Positions 11,301 to 21,404 of a stretch of 64,000 nt of DNA are shown here, piece after piece. This DNA is from Isoetes taiwanensis (taxonomy: Eukaryota; Streptophyta; Lycopodiopsida; Isoetales; Isoetaceae): positions 1,302,001 to 1,366,000 of the forward strand of contig JAJEKV010000136.1 in the NCBI GenBank assembly GCA_021234155.1, in the 5' to 3' direction. A model generated the notes under the pieces. That model saw nothing but the letters and a program-made list of their open reading frames with translations. It had not been told where the DNA came from and did not search any database. The position numbers and the translations under genes are program-made. Within the stretch, counting starts at the first letter, position 1; each line of letters begins with the position of its first letter.

Positions 11301-11591
11301 CTATACACATCTGGCATGTTCTACACACATAATGAAACAGGCATTTCTGAAACTCACCTCTTCTCGCAAGAACTCCTTGGGCCATTGTATCACAGATCCC
11401 GCAGCCTCTCCGAGAGTCTTCGCTTCTTCTGTTGGCCTCATCAACAATGCATCTGCATCAAAAACTTGTATCAAAGCGATTCTCGTGTATCCCTTCTCCA
11501 TGGCGCTGCAGTGAAGAGTGCCCGTGTCCTGCAGCTCATCTCCGGTTGCTACCTTTCCCCCATGAACATCGATCAAATCAACCAGTTTCAA
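11301..11591 (-). pseudogene. Second CACTA-type protein domain fragment
   Basis: Ninety-six residues with VHGGKVATGDELQDTGTLHC, a Val-Phe-Asp-Ala-Asp-Ala-Leu-Leu core, RPTEEAKTLGEAAGSVIQWP and a short tail. The order 'X-val-ala-X-gly', 'asp-ala-X-leu-X-X-pro-thr' and 'ala-X-gly-X-X-ile-X-trp-pro' follows a C-terminal domain I recall in proteins carried by plant CACTA elements. It resembles the fragment at 8310-8813 in layout but not closely in sequence. The frame stays open, but no neighbouring exons of a full transposase were seen. Confidence 0.4.
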
Positions 11592-11996
11592 GAAGACACG
11601 CAGTTAGAACTAGACAGAGAGTAAATCGTTGTTAGGAGCTTACAGCATCGTGGCGCCATCCGTGAACTCGTTCATAATCCATCTCCGCCTCCGGTTGCTA
11701 TGCGCCCGAAAGTCTCCACTGTCGCAGTAAAACTATGCGGCCGAAAATCTCCACTGCGCTCACTATACTTAGTCCCTGGAAATGAATCAATTTCGAATTG
11801 GTGTTTGGGTGGGCTAAAGTTGGCCGTGCCATACCCTTAGCCCGCTTTTTTGCCTTGAATGATTCTATGTCCTTAATTTCAAATTTAAGAACACGCCCGA
11901 CCTTTTTTACGTGCAGTCCCAAAATCTCCAAGGCCCGGAAGAGGCTCAGCTTACAAGGGAATTCGAGCAGCAAGAGGATGCGGGGGCATACAGAGA

Positions 11997-12716
11997 TGAC
12001 GACTACATCGAAGAAGCGGGCCGCCGGAGCGGATGCGGGTTCTAGCAGATCGAAGAAAAGAAAGACAGGGACTCCAGATGAGCTCTCAATTTTGTGTTCG
12101 ATTCATCCACCTTTTCTGATTCATCTTTTGTCTTGCAGCATTCACTGCAGAGACACTAGTGATCACTGGTAGAACTCCATTCTTTGTTATCGAAGGATTG
12201 GAGACAGAGCTACTTGAAACACCTGCAGATTCTTGGTGGTATGTCGAAGTTACAACCTGTGGGAAGGAGAAAGATCTGTTCCTGTGGCAAAGGGATAAGA
12301 AGAGTTCCGGCGACAAGTACAAGAAGGTCGGTGTTGTGCTCTCCGTTTCTGCGCCAGATTCGAAACATCTCACATTATATGTGGAAGATTGCCTGAAGGG
12401 TAAGTTCTATCACACGAAGAAGTTATCTGTGTCCAATTATTCTTCCACTTCAATGAGCAAGGCCAAGGGGACCGACAAAAGGCCGGCGCCTTTAAATTAT
12501 CAGAACCTTGGCTGGAAGGATTTGGAAGGGATGAAGGAGGCCGGAACCCTGACATCTAGGGAGCTCGGAATGGAGATTTCCAGGGTGAGGGAGAAGCTGT
12601 TCAACACCGGGAACTTTACGTTCAACGTGCTGAAGACTCTAATTTACTCATTCTGCAAGGAAAACAGGAAATCCTTCCTCCTGCATCATGCCCAAATCTT
12701 AGAAACTCGGGGATAG
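11997..12716 (+). CDS. Unrecognised ORF, 185 residues from 12,159, possibly with an upstream basic exon
   Basis: The frame 12,159-12,716 has ordinary protein composition: FFVIEGLETELLETPADSWW, a Cys-Gly-Lys-Glu-Lys-Asp-Leu-Phe-Leu-Trp segment, VGVVLSVSAPDSKHL, and a helical C-terminal half. It opens without ATG (GTG at 12,159), so an upstream exon is likely. A frame starting ATG at 11,997 encodes MTTTSKKRAAGADAGSSRSK and more Lys/Arg, ending near 12,095. Joining the two with GT-AG borders needs an intron of only about 43 bases, too short for plants, so the link is unproven. No family recognised; it could be a transposon accessory gene. Confidence 0.4.
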
Positions 12717-12719
12717 AAA

Positions 12720-13970
12720 GGTAACTCATGCTCGTGAGAAACCCTAGGGAGAAAGTGCATACGCTTGGTATTTTGTTAAAATGAGGAAACAAAATTTAGT
12801 TGTTGCTTCCTGCCACACCTGCGCACTAGCACTTCCCCGACCCATGCTCCGATCCAAGGGCTAATCTGCCAAGTTCTGGTTTGCCGCTGTGCTCTGATTT
12901 AGTTTTTTGTGCATACCAAATATTTGCTTTGCCAATGGTTCACGCACACAAAACCACTATTTTTTATTAATTCTTTTTTTTCCAAACAAAGAATTTACAA
13001 AAAGTATTTGCCAATGTTATAAGTGATGTTTTTATTCCTGTTTTTGGTACCTTAAATAAAACTTTAAATTTTGGCGTAAGAAAATAAAACCATGTATTTA
13101 TACCATTCACAACGGCTCGATATAAAACATATAAAACATAACAAACCCAAGACGAAACAAATAAAACCATAAAAACACCCTTAGGCCATCGGAGGGCAAC
13201 CCCTCGTGACTGTGTTTTATAATACTCTCATGGTTGGTTACAGTTAGCAAGGGGATTCACATAGTTTGAGTGACCCAAAAGTTGTTTTTCCCTCTTTCTT
13301 TTTTTTCCCCGAACCATATATATACTCTTACCTAGGTTTTTTTTCTTTCTATTTGGGGTGTATTATAAATTTTTGTGACCATTGAATGGAGGCATATTAC
13401 ACATGATATTCCACATCATGAATTTTGGACCCTTCAATGCAAGTCAAGATGGGGTCAAATCCATCCCATTTGACTCACCCCTTAGAACCATCATTTCGGC
13501 CACATAACCATCCCATGGTTCCATATCCTAGAAGCATAATTCAAGCAGCAGCCATTAAATTACAATGAGCCTGGGGAGTCCCAGTATAATTCCCTTGCTC
13601 ATTCAAGCATAGCATGCATCCCACAAAAAGGATGCCTGCTATGCCCAGGGGCCGAAGCCCACTAACACATCAAACAAGTTAGTCCTATTTATGAAACATA
13701 AATAAAAAGTAACCTCATAACGGTCCCTAACCAATTTCAGTTTAATCACAATCATTAACAAACCATTTCCCATAACCAGCATCACCACAATTATACATTA
13801 ACTCAAAACAAACTTTACAATGTTGAAGGACACTCAACCAAGCGAAGGAAGTTGAGCTTCCCAACACCAAGGTGCTCCTGCAAGCACTACAACACAAATC
13901 CAGATCAACCTCCATCAATCTCACATACAAATAACAAACTAACAAAATATAACCACCAAAACATATAACA
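12720..13970. other. Gene-free AT-rich interval
   Basis: No coding frame of interest. Homopolymer T runs at 12,960-12,990, 13,300-13,312 and 13,338-13,348. The stretch 13,380-13,740 looks like ordinary intergenic DNA. Telomere-like AGAAACCCTAGGGAGAAAG at 12,737-12,755 is a single copy and not an array. Confidence 0.4.
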
Positions 13971-13973
13971 GAA

Positions 13974-15500
13974 CTAGTTCATAGCCGAGCCACTTTGAGC
14001 ATGCTTTATCGCCACATCTAATTGACGTATTTCCTGCACAAGCAATGCCCTTGCAAGGCTTATATGAGAACGCAATATGTGCAATTCAGAAACTGGCACA
14101 CCCAAGTGCTCCCACTCCACAAAGATATAGCACTATCAATGGACATGTAGAATGCCCTAAGCTGCCGCCTAAGCACACAAAGTGATGCTGCAATCCTATG
14201 CGCCTCAGTGCCAACCTGAATGACATTATTAATAAACTCCAGAGCGGAGAACACTGCCTTTGGTTCAGCTGAATACACAACCGGGTCGGGATGGGATGCG
14301 TCTATGGCAGATGAAATGAAAGACTCTGGCAAGGACACAACTGGCTCGTCCATACCAACAACTGGTTCTGGATCAGTCTCCATGACTCCTGCAACTGTAC
14401 AACAAACAAAAACATGAAAATAAAAAAAGCAAACTGTACAACCAACACCCAAGCAAGTCTATCAACCAACAGCCAGCCATCGTACGATCACCCTTGTGCA
14501 CAGGAATATAATCTACGCCAGGCTCAAGTATCACGACATCAGGGCTATATGCACTGTAAGAAGCATCATGTATGTCCTCAAAATTGTCTTCCTCATCAGC
14601 AGGAATAACATCCCAATAACGCCTGCGGCCAGGCCCATTCCTTTCTACAGGAACAAAGCCTGCTGGCAAACCAAATAGGATCGTCCTCATGTCGGATGGC
14701 ATGCAGTGGCTAGGATTTAGCAACACTCTCCAGGCTGCTCGAACACGATGCTCATTGATATGAGCCGTGTTTGAAGGGATGATCCAAGAACTAGACAAAG
14801 TAAGTTTCCCAGATCGAATCATTCTAGCCAAGGTATACAATAGACTAGCAGTCAGCCTACGATTCCCATGGTAATTAAATATGCAACTCTATTCAAAAGG
14901 TTCTTATTGTTAAGCACAACAAGCTTCTTCGTATCACCAGCTCCCCATCTCAAATAAAGGTCTTTTCCTTTCTCAATAGCAGCTTCACTGGAGGTGACGA
15001 ACATAATGGACTTTCCCAACATCCTCACCCAATCATGCCTTCAAAACAATGAAGGCGGCTGTTTTTAAGGGCTTTACATACCAGAATCACACCCGGCGGC
15101 TTTGAAACCCAATTGAAATCCTTTTTTTATAGCATCGTTCATGGCCCTGGGGCTCTTGAACTGAGCTCTAAAAACAGCCTAGCAGTGCAAGTGATCAACA
15201 CTTGCACCACGCTCCATGGCCACAGCTCCAGCCAAACATCTTCGATTGCAAAAGCCAACAAGGGCATTATAAAAACTCGTGGGCACATCTTGCCCAGACA
15301 AAGCCAAGATGACACTGACATCTATGGCACTCCAATCCTGACCAAGAAAAGAACCAGCAGCATGTTCTCCAGTCTGAGGCTCCCCAGAAGAGGACCCGAT
15401 TTTCAAGAACTCAGAGAAGGAGGCACAAACCAAGCAACACCCTTCCCATTCCTCGCTGCCCTCTTCAAAGACATCACAAAAAAAAAAACCCAGCAAACCC
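13974..15500 (-). pseudogene. Broken multi-exon minus-strand gene, family unrecognised
   Basis: Minus-strand segments run in order. 15,490-15,180 holds EFLKIGSSSGEPQTGEHAAG and CNRRCLAGAVAMERG; one in-frame TAG near 15,180 follows, then FRAQFKSPRAMNDAIKKGFQ (about 15,170-15,100). 15,030-14,880 encodes KKLVVLNNKNLLNRVAYL, then, after a frame change, NYHGNRRLTASLLYTLARMI and PAGFVPVERNGPGRRRYWDV (to 14,492). A well-formed intron (14,491-14,395, GTGATC to TACAG) keeps frame into VMETDPEPVVGMDEPVV. A last frame change near 14,115 leads to VPVSELHILRSHISLARALL and a stop at 13,976. The correct intron and continuous sense argue for a once-real gene, probably transposon-borne. No catalytic motif seen. 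Confidence 0.45.
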
Positions 15501-15708
15501 GGCTTACCTGTGACAGAAATCCCCTGACAGAAAACTGGAGATGCCCTTCCAAATGTGTGGCCCAAAACATGTGTGGCCCAAAACAGAGATACTGACAGAG
15601 CGAAGACACATACCCAGCGCCGCCATCGCCATTTCCGGCATGCCCATCTCCAGACCACGCGAAAAGACAGGAGGAAGTTTACTGAATTTGGAGGCCTGTG
15701 GTCTATGT

Positions 15709-16341
15709 TCAAAAGGAAATGCAGATCTGACAGACTATCGGATGAAGATCGCGAAAAGGTATACAACTTTTGGATTTTTGAAACTAGATGTCCAAATAAA
15801 AGGCAAGTTATGAAATTGAGGAGGAATAATAATGGTGATAAGATTCCTAAGCTTTATAACCTACAGCCACTTCATTATTTGGAAGAGAGTCAGGTATGTA
15901 AATGCTTCTATGTTTTCACAATAAAAAGCTTCTCTCTATCTTATATTGTTTATTAAATTTCAGGTCACATTTTATAGAAGGTTTAAGCATCAATATCCAA
16001 ACATGAAAATAGGTCTCAGGTTGTTCGAGACTTTGAAGCCTAAGTCTGTAAAAAGGCTTAAAGAGAGGGAAACATGCTGCTGCATATACCACATGCGAAT
16101 GGAATTTGTTAGGCAGGCAATCAACAAGCTAAGACGAGATTCTAACATGCATGGTCTTAGGTGTACATGCAAATGTGATGTCTGTGGTCCAGGCCCAATA
16201 TGTGCAGCGAGCAATCATACTTTCAATAGCACCAGTGAAATGTGGAAAACTATCACTGGGGATCAAAATTCAGTAGACAAGAGGTCATTCTTACCAGCAG
16301 GTACTACAAGTATAATGGAGAAGGTAGATACGAGTTGTTAA
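15709..16341 (+). pseudogene. N-terminal part of a second DUF7869-family mobile-element gene, with intact intron
   Basis: Exon 1 encodes RLSDEDREKVYNFWIFETRC, then HYLEESQ, and ends at 15,893 with CAG|GTATGT. A 70-base intron (15,894-15,963) ends TTTCAG. Exon 2 continues in frame with VTFYRRFKHQYPNMKIGLRL, a Lys-Pro-Lys-Ser-Val-Lys-Arg-Leu segment, the Cys-Cys-Cys-X-Tyr-His motif, and CTCKCDVCGPGPICAAS, a Cys-rich zinc-binding pattern. This is the region that normally precedes the part found at 1.2-3.0 kb. After 16,260 the frame shifts and an open segment (16,242-16,498) ends where a CACTA-like terminus begins at 16,499. The gene therefore looks truncated by that element (inference). The two relics are pieces of different copies. 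Confidence 0.6.
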
Positions 16342-16498
16342 CCCATATGCCAGATGTGAATTGCTATTCACATCTCGTAATATCTGCAAATATAGAATTG
16401 ATTGCTGATTTAGGTGAAGATAATGTCTACCATTTACCTCTACCAACACATGAGCATATCATGGATTCCTTGCCACCGCCAGATTCTGAGATATTAGC

Positions 16499-16742
16499 CA
16501 CAACAACAGATCGGTCAATTAGCGACGTGTATAGCGACGCCTGGGTCACGTTTGTGCGACGTCTGGCCACGTGACCCAGACGTGACCTAGACGTCGCTGG
16601 AGACACGTCGCGTGTGATGTGGTGCCAGACGTCGCATGCGATCGCGACGTGTCGCAGACGTGACATAGATGTGACACAGACGTCCCACAGACGTGACCTA
16701 GACGTGACGCAGACGTTGCGTGTGACGTGACGTCGCATGCAA
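16499..16742 (+). mobile_element. CACTA-type terminus with subterminal GACGT repeats
   Basis: Starting at 16,499, CACAACAACAG and then ATTAGCGACGTG match the end of another element copy at 34,034 read on the other strand (CACAACAAG ... TTTAGCGACGTG). CACTA (En/Spm) elements have termini of this form followed by short subterminal repeats (established). Here at least a dozen GACGT/ACGTC words fill 16,520-16,740, many in inverted pairs. The opposite end was not found; the element may be truncated or its right end may lie in the AT-rich run at 16,745-16,860. Confidence 0.5.
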
Positions 16743-16889
16743 TGTGATGTACGAAATTAAAATAAAAAAAAAAATTGAAAAAAATTAATAGTTAATTACA
16801 ATATCATATTGTATTATATTGACTTGTATTGTATTTTTGTACTATATATATCTCACATACATTGACATTCCCGTGATATGGGACGGTTC

Positions 16890-17885
16890 CCTCATTGTAT
16901 AACTGTGTATACATGTGAGCAACTCCATGGGTATTGGCTATCTTTACGTGCTCCCTGGAAACTAGATTCTTGCCGCTTCAGTGGGCAGCCCTTGATAGAC
17001 ACATTGTCTATTTTCAGAAAGTGGTTAATATGGGTGATGCTCGGCTGCCGCACCTGGCTTACGCCGTGGCAATGGGCCCGCAGCGGCTCAGGGCCTGTTG
17101 GAGGGGTAAGAGAGATCAGTGGTTCGCCAGATGGAACTTGCAGGAGCACAGATGCGTGCAGGTGAACACAGAGGCCGATCGTGACAGCCTGCGGGAGTAC
17201 CTGGATGCTTGCTTCCTTGGCAAGCTCTGGGATCCCGGCGCTCTAGAGCAGGTCAAGACGACCCATTACGAGGAGCACATCAACCCCGCGTTGGCCCGGG
17301 GCCCGCAGCTCTACCTGCGTTCCCAGCTACCCCTGAAAAAGCACAGACTCATTGCCTCCATTCGCACAGGTGCCCACCATCTTCGCATCGAGACTGGCAG
17401 GTGGATTGGGGAGCCCCGCCACGACAGGCTCTGTCAGTGCTGTCAAACGGGTGCCATTGAGGATGAGTCACACACTTTCTAGAGTTGCTCAGCATTCAGT
17501 CAGATCCGGGCCAGATAGTCCCCTTAGTACGGCCGGACTTGCCGCTACATTTGCTAATGAACACACCGTCAGTACGTGCTCTGGGGTCGTACATTCAGAA
17601 GGTACTGGATCTGCGAGCCCACCTTTGCCCCCGCCTGGCTGCCCGCTGATCAGGCACTACGGGTACGGTACATGAGTGTATATATTTGTGTGTTTTTGCA
17701 TTTCGTATATTGGAACAATTTGTCAGCAGGCTGATTGCTGCCACGGTTTTTCCCTCGAAAACCCTTCGGGGCGGGGGTTTTTTAATCCGGGTAGTAATCC
17801 GCTTGCTGCGCTTTTGTATTGGGTCCCATAGACCGATTGGTCTCCGTGGACGATAAAAATACCTTCCTTCCTTCCTTCCTGTCAG
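16890..17885 (+). mobile_element. 5'-truncated LINE, C-terminal domain plus 3' UTR and (TTCC)n tail
   Basis: A frame at 16,934-17,482 encodes the C-terminal end of a non-LTR retrotransposon reverse-transcriptase protein: IRTGAHHLRIETGRW, then RLCQCCQTG and EDESHTF, the usual Cys-Cys...His-Cys zinc-knuckle-like ending. The stop comes right after SHTF, where the family normally has one more Cys. Downstream, 17,480-17,855 is 3' UTR with a CGAAAACCCTTCGGGGCGGG hairpin-like GC stretch. The element ends CGATAAAAATA followed by (CCTT)n at 17,862-17,880. The reverse-transcriptase core is missing, as in most 5'-truncated LINE insertions. Confidence 0.75.
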
Positions 17886-18239
17886 GGGGAAACTCGTATA
17901 ACCAATTCTATGACAATACGACCAATACTAGACAATGACATTGAAAGTGCTCATTACAATTATATAACGTGGACTAAGAGTTTATAGCACTTATAAATCT
18001 ATGTAAAAACCCTTTCCGATTGCTCGCGCACAAGTACAGTCAGTTCTGTATGCTTTTTCTTGGGATCCTTTGCACGTTCAAAAGCAATCTGATTGCAAAG
18101 AACACAACATGAAAATTAAATGTCTTATTTCGATTTCAACGAATGGCAACAAAATAACAAATACCTTGATATCTTCCTTATAGAGATTAAGTGGTTTAGG
18201 GACCTTTGACCAATCGCCTCCCAATTTTTGGCATCCGAC

Positions 18240-18356
18240 TTCAATTTTTTGCATCCGGGTAGCAACGGGCTTGCTGCACCCGTGTAATTTGGGTCCCATA
18301 GGCCGATTGGCCTCCGCGGACGATAAAAGAACCTTCCTTCCTTCCTTCCTTCCTTT
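18240..18356 (+). mobile_element. Second, severely truncated LINE 3' end
   Basis: About 115 bases match the last part of the LINE just upstream: ATCCGGGTAG, GGGTCCCATAGGCCGATTGG, CTCCGCGGACGATAAAAG and a (CCTT)n tail. Divergence from the first copy (for example GACCGATTGGTCTCC against GGCCGATTGGCCTCC) shows they are separate insertions. Same strand, about 480 bases apart. Confidence 0.75.
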
Positions 18357-18426
18357 GCTATAAATCGATAGATTAACACAAAATAAAAAAATAAAAATAA
18401 GACTATGACTATGACTATGACTAGGT

Positions 18427-18434
18427 GACGTACC
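18427..18434. repeat. Left 8-bp target-site duplication of the hAT element
   Basis: GACGTACC, repeated exactly at 19,991-19,998. An exact duplication suggests that the insertion is not very old. Confidence 0.85.
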
Positions 18435-19990
18435 CACAGTAACAGAATACGGCTGTATTCATGTTAGAATATGGGGAATACGAATTTTTAAAAAATCCCG
18501 TATTCAAAATCACCATACGCCGTATTCAATCTTTGAAACAGAATACGCCTGTATTCCTGGCATATTCACATAGAATACGCCCGTATTCTGTTACAAGCCA
18601 AAAAAAAGTCGAAAATGATCACTCCAGTTGCAGGACCGATTCTGTGATGAGGCCAGTAATGATCAACTCAGCTAGCTCTTCAGCCGGCGAACCTCCACAC
18701 AGATTATCCATCGCCACCTCTGATCCGCTATTGATACAATACGATGAGTAGGATTTGACCCTAATCGAGCTCGCCGTCAAGCGGATTCTTCAAACGGAGA
18801 ATGACAATGCTTCAAAAAGGGATTTCGACGTTCTTCAGCCTTCCAACAAGGGAAACGACTTTCGGTTGCTCAAGGAATTGCTTGTCCATGTGCTATTTCA
18901 CATTTCCCTTCAGCACATTTTCATTTTAGGTTTTTAAAATATCCTCTTTTTCTTTTTCCTCTTTTGGAACTACAACCTGCAATACCTACATGCAGATTTC
19001 ATCCCGATTAGAGTTTGTTCTTAAACAGGTGGAGAGTCTCAGGGCATTAAGAGTTCAAAGACAAAACCGAGGAAAAACTCCGCTAAAAAACAAACTCGAT
19101 AAAGAGCTATTTGATGCTCTGGCTGAGGTAGCTAGAACCACCACTACAGTAGCCACTGTTGCAGAAACTGCAGCAACTATTATAGTCCAGAATGCAGAAG
19201 CTGTAAAAACATTTGCTATATTACTTACTGCAGCTGGAGATTGCAATGATTCTCTTAAGCAGTTTAAAAGCAAAGAGACCACAGACATTGGTAAAGTTAT
19301 TCAGAAGCAGAACAGAATTACTCACTGGTTGCTGGGCATTTTAATTGTAAGCACAGCACTGTGGAGGTTCAAAGAGATCTCTATTGCATTGAAAATAAGA
19401 AGTATTGTCAGCAATCCTGCTCAGTATCTTGGCAGCATTTTCTCAAATGGAGTGAAAAGCCCTCAAAATGGGGAAGCAGAGGGCTCTAGCAGTCTTCGTT
19501 TGCCATCTATTTTAAAGACTGAGGAGAGTGAGAAAGAAGACACCAAAAGGGCCAATCCTTTTACCCAAATGGAATTTCCTTTCATGAGAAAGAAAGATGA
19601 GGGAAGAGGAAATACCAACTAATATCCTGCCAACCAATCCATGTTGGAGTTATCGTAAAGAGCATTTGTATGTATGGTCCTATTCTAAGCCATGATTTTT
19701 TTTTTACATTATTGTTGTACATGTAAGATCACTCCACATTGGAATTTTAATACTATTGGAATTTTAATACTATCAGATAAATAACTACTTACTATTGCAG
19801 TAGAAGATTAAACAGTTCGTATAATTAAAAAATAGAGATTAAGCTGATCAAAATGAGTACAAACATGTTTCTTGTAGAATATTCGAAGGGAATATTCCTG
19901 TATTCTCCGTATGCGTATTTTTTGTATTCGTATTCTGTATTCATTTTTGGGGCCCCGTATTCATTTTCGTATGCGTATTATGTCACTGTG
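18435..19990 (+). mobile_element. Non-autonomous hAT element carrying a host-like gene fragment (Pack-type)
   Basis: Left end CACAGTAACAGAATACG (18,435) and the complement of the right end, CACAGTGACATAATACG (ending 19,990), are 17-bp terminal inverted repeats with two mismatches. Both sides are flanked by the same 8 bases, GACGTACC (18,427-18,434 and 19,991-19,998), the length expected for hAT. Subterminal regions are rich in GAATACG/CGTATTC words in both orientations (18,457-18,595 and 19,878-19,980). The 1556-bp interior holds no transposase; it holds a two-exon plus-strand gene unrelated to transposition. It is therefore a complete small hAT insertion that carries captured gene sequence. 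Mobilisation would need a transposase from elsewhere. Confidence 0.85.
18647..19622 (+). pseudogene. Captured two-exon plant gene fragment inside the hAT element
   Basis: Exon 1 opens at ATG 18,647 (MRPVMINSASSSAGEPPHRL) and reads to a donor at 18,884 or 18,890. The intron ends at the ATGCAG acceptor at 18,995. Exon 2 (18,996-19,622) continues in phase with ISSRLEFVLKQVESLRALRV. Exon 2 has a Lys/Arg-rich stretch, an Ala/Thr/Val-rich helical region (VARTTTTVATVAETAATIIV), then a hydrophobic helix THWLLGILIVSTALWRF that could span a membrane, and a polar, Ser/Glu/Lys-rich tail. One in-frame TAG (18,749-18,751) interrupts exon 1. The spliced product would be about 288 residues. It looks like a conserved plant protein of unknown function; I cannot name it. 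Intron retention shows capture at the DNA level. Confidence 0.6.
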
Positions 19991-19998
19991 GACGTACC
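19991..19998. repeat. Right 8-bp target-site duplication of the hAT element
   Basis: GACGTACC, identical to 18,427-18,434. Confidence 0.85.
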
Positions 19999-20104
19999 TC
20001 CTTTTTCGAAGAAGCTCGCATCAATGCGCCCGACTCGCTTGCCCCCCCCCTTTCCCTTGCCCTCCCCACCTCCCCCTCGCACCCGTCGGATCAAAAGCTA
20101 CATT

Positions 20105-20415
20105 TGGTTAGATTTAGACCCGGACTTGGACCCGGACACCCAGTCCTCTCCACTCATCATGGAGCCGACCGTGCCCTTGAACAAGCCACTACAATTTTAT
20201 TTTAAACCTAAAAAATAATAAGTGGAAGTGGACTTGAACCCAGGTATGTGACCCTCTCCACTCTTCTAGGTGGAGCCGACCGTGCCCTTGAACAAGCCAC
20301 TCCTTAACCTAAAAAAAAATATGATCATATTGAAGTGGACTTTGAACCCGGGTACATGGTCCTCTCCACTCAAGGTGGAGCCGACCCGTCCCCTTGAACA
20401 AGCCACTCCATCAAT
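20105..20415 (-). repeat. Tandem ~108-bp units with tRNA-like B box (SINE-like)
   Basis: GGAGCCGACCGTGCCCTTGA occurs at 20,161 and 20,273 and in slightly changed form at 20,377, giving periods of about 111 and 105 bp. On the minus strand each unit contains TGGGTTCAAGTCC or a one-base variant, which fits the pol III B-box consensus. It is preceded by GGCTTGTTCAAGGGC, which is only loosely A-box-like. This suggests repeated tRNA-derived heads of a SINE. Units also recall retained tRNA pseudogenes, but no cloverleaf was resolved. Confidence 0.45.
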
Positions 20416-20499
20416 TTTTTTTAACCTACTTAAAACTATAAAAATAGAATGCAAGTGCGATCAACTTACCAAAAAAAGGACATGTGCAGACAAGATCTT

Positions 20500-21230
20500 G
20501 CCTGGTTCAAATCGAAATAGAAAGCTTCAAAAGAAGCAACAAAGAGTTAAAAGAATAAGAACATTGAAGAAAGGGATTGAAGAAGAAAGAAAAAAAAAGG
20601 GAAAGAAAAAAGAATCAAAAGAATAAAAAAAGAAGAGAAGGGTGAGAGAAAGAAGAGAAGGGGGAAGAGAAGAGAAAAAAGAATTTAGAGGAAGAAAGAG
20701 AAGAAGGGAAGCAATAAGAGAATAGGAGGAAGAAGGAAAGAAATAAGAGAAGAAAGAAAATGAGTAAAGAGAAGAAAGAAAGAATAAAGAAGAAGAAAAA
20801 AGGAAGAAATAAGAGAAGGAAGGGAAGGGAAGGGAAGGGAAAAAAAAGAAAAAGAATAAGGAAGGAAGAATTAGGAAGAAAATAGAATGCAAGTTAAGTA
20901 CATGTTCAAGAAATTGAATGAGGATCGGAAGGGAAAGAATGAGGAAGAAAGAGAAATAGGGAAGGGAAGGGAAGAGAAGAATGAAATGGAATGGAAGAAA
21001 TGGAAGAATGAAAGGAGGGAAGAATGGAAGAAAGAATGATGAAAGAATGAAAGAATGAAAGAATGGAAGCATAAAATGGAAGAAGAATAGAAGAATGAAA
21101 GAAATGGAAGAATGAAGTGAGGGAAGAATGGTAGAATGGAAGAAATAATGAGGAATGAAGGAAGATGAAGAAGAATGAAGAAACAAAAAGAAGAAAAGGA
21201 AGGAAAGAGATAGAAAAAAAAATTTGAAAT
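20500..21230 (+). repeat. Purine-rich (GA/GAA)n low-complexity tract
   Basis: About 700 bases almost entirely of A and G on the plus strand, made of GAAGAAAG, GGAAGGGAAG, GAATGAAAG and AGAAGAAAAA words. A long minus-strand open frame of Phe/Ser/Leu arises from the composition and is not a gene. Confidence 0.9.
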
Positions 21231-21404
21231 CTACCCTAAACCATTCAATCCAAAAACCCATTCAATCCAAAAACCATGATCTACTAATCTTAAGAAGAGT
21301 GCTTGCAAGTCGATCAAGGTCCTAGCGCCGAAGATCGCCCAAAATAATCAATAGAAAGAAGCGCTTTAGAATGGTTCCGAAAAGCCGGCCGCAGGGCTGT
21401 AAAA

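Larger units (their letters stand above)
17886..18434. other. Interval between LINE ends and the small hAT element
   Basis: Outside the truncated LINE end at 18,240-18,356 nothing coding is seen. A (GACTAT)n microsatellite lies at 18,400-18,423, immediately before the target-site duplication of the hAT element. Confidence 0.5.

Noticed and set aside
12737-12755. Telomere-like CCCTAGGG sequence
   Set aside because: A single copy and not an array; no telomere or interstitial telomeric repeat can be claimed.
20527-21261. 244-residue minus-strand open frame rich in Phe, Ser and Leu
   Set aside because: It is the complement of a purine-rich simple tract; the composition alone keeps the frame open.
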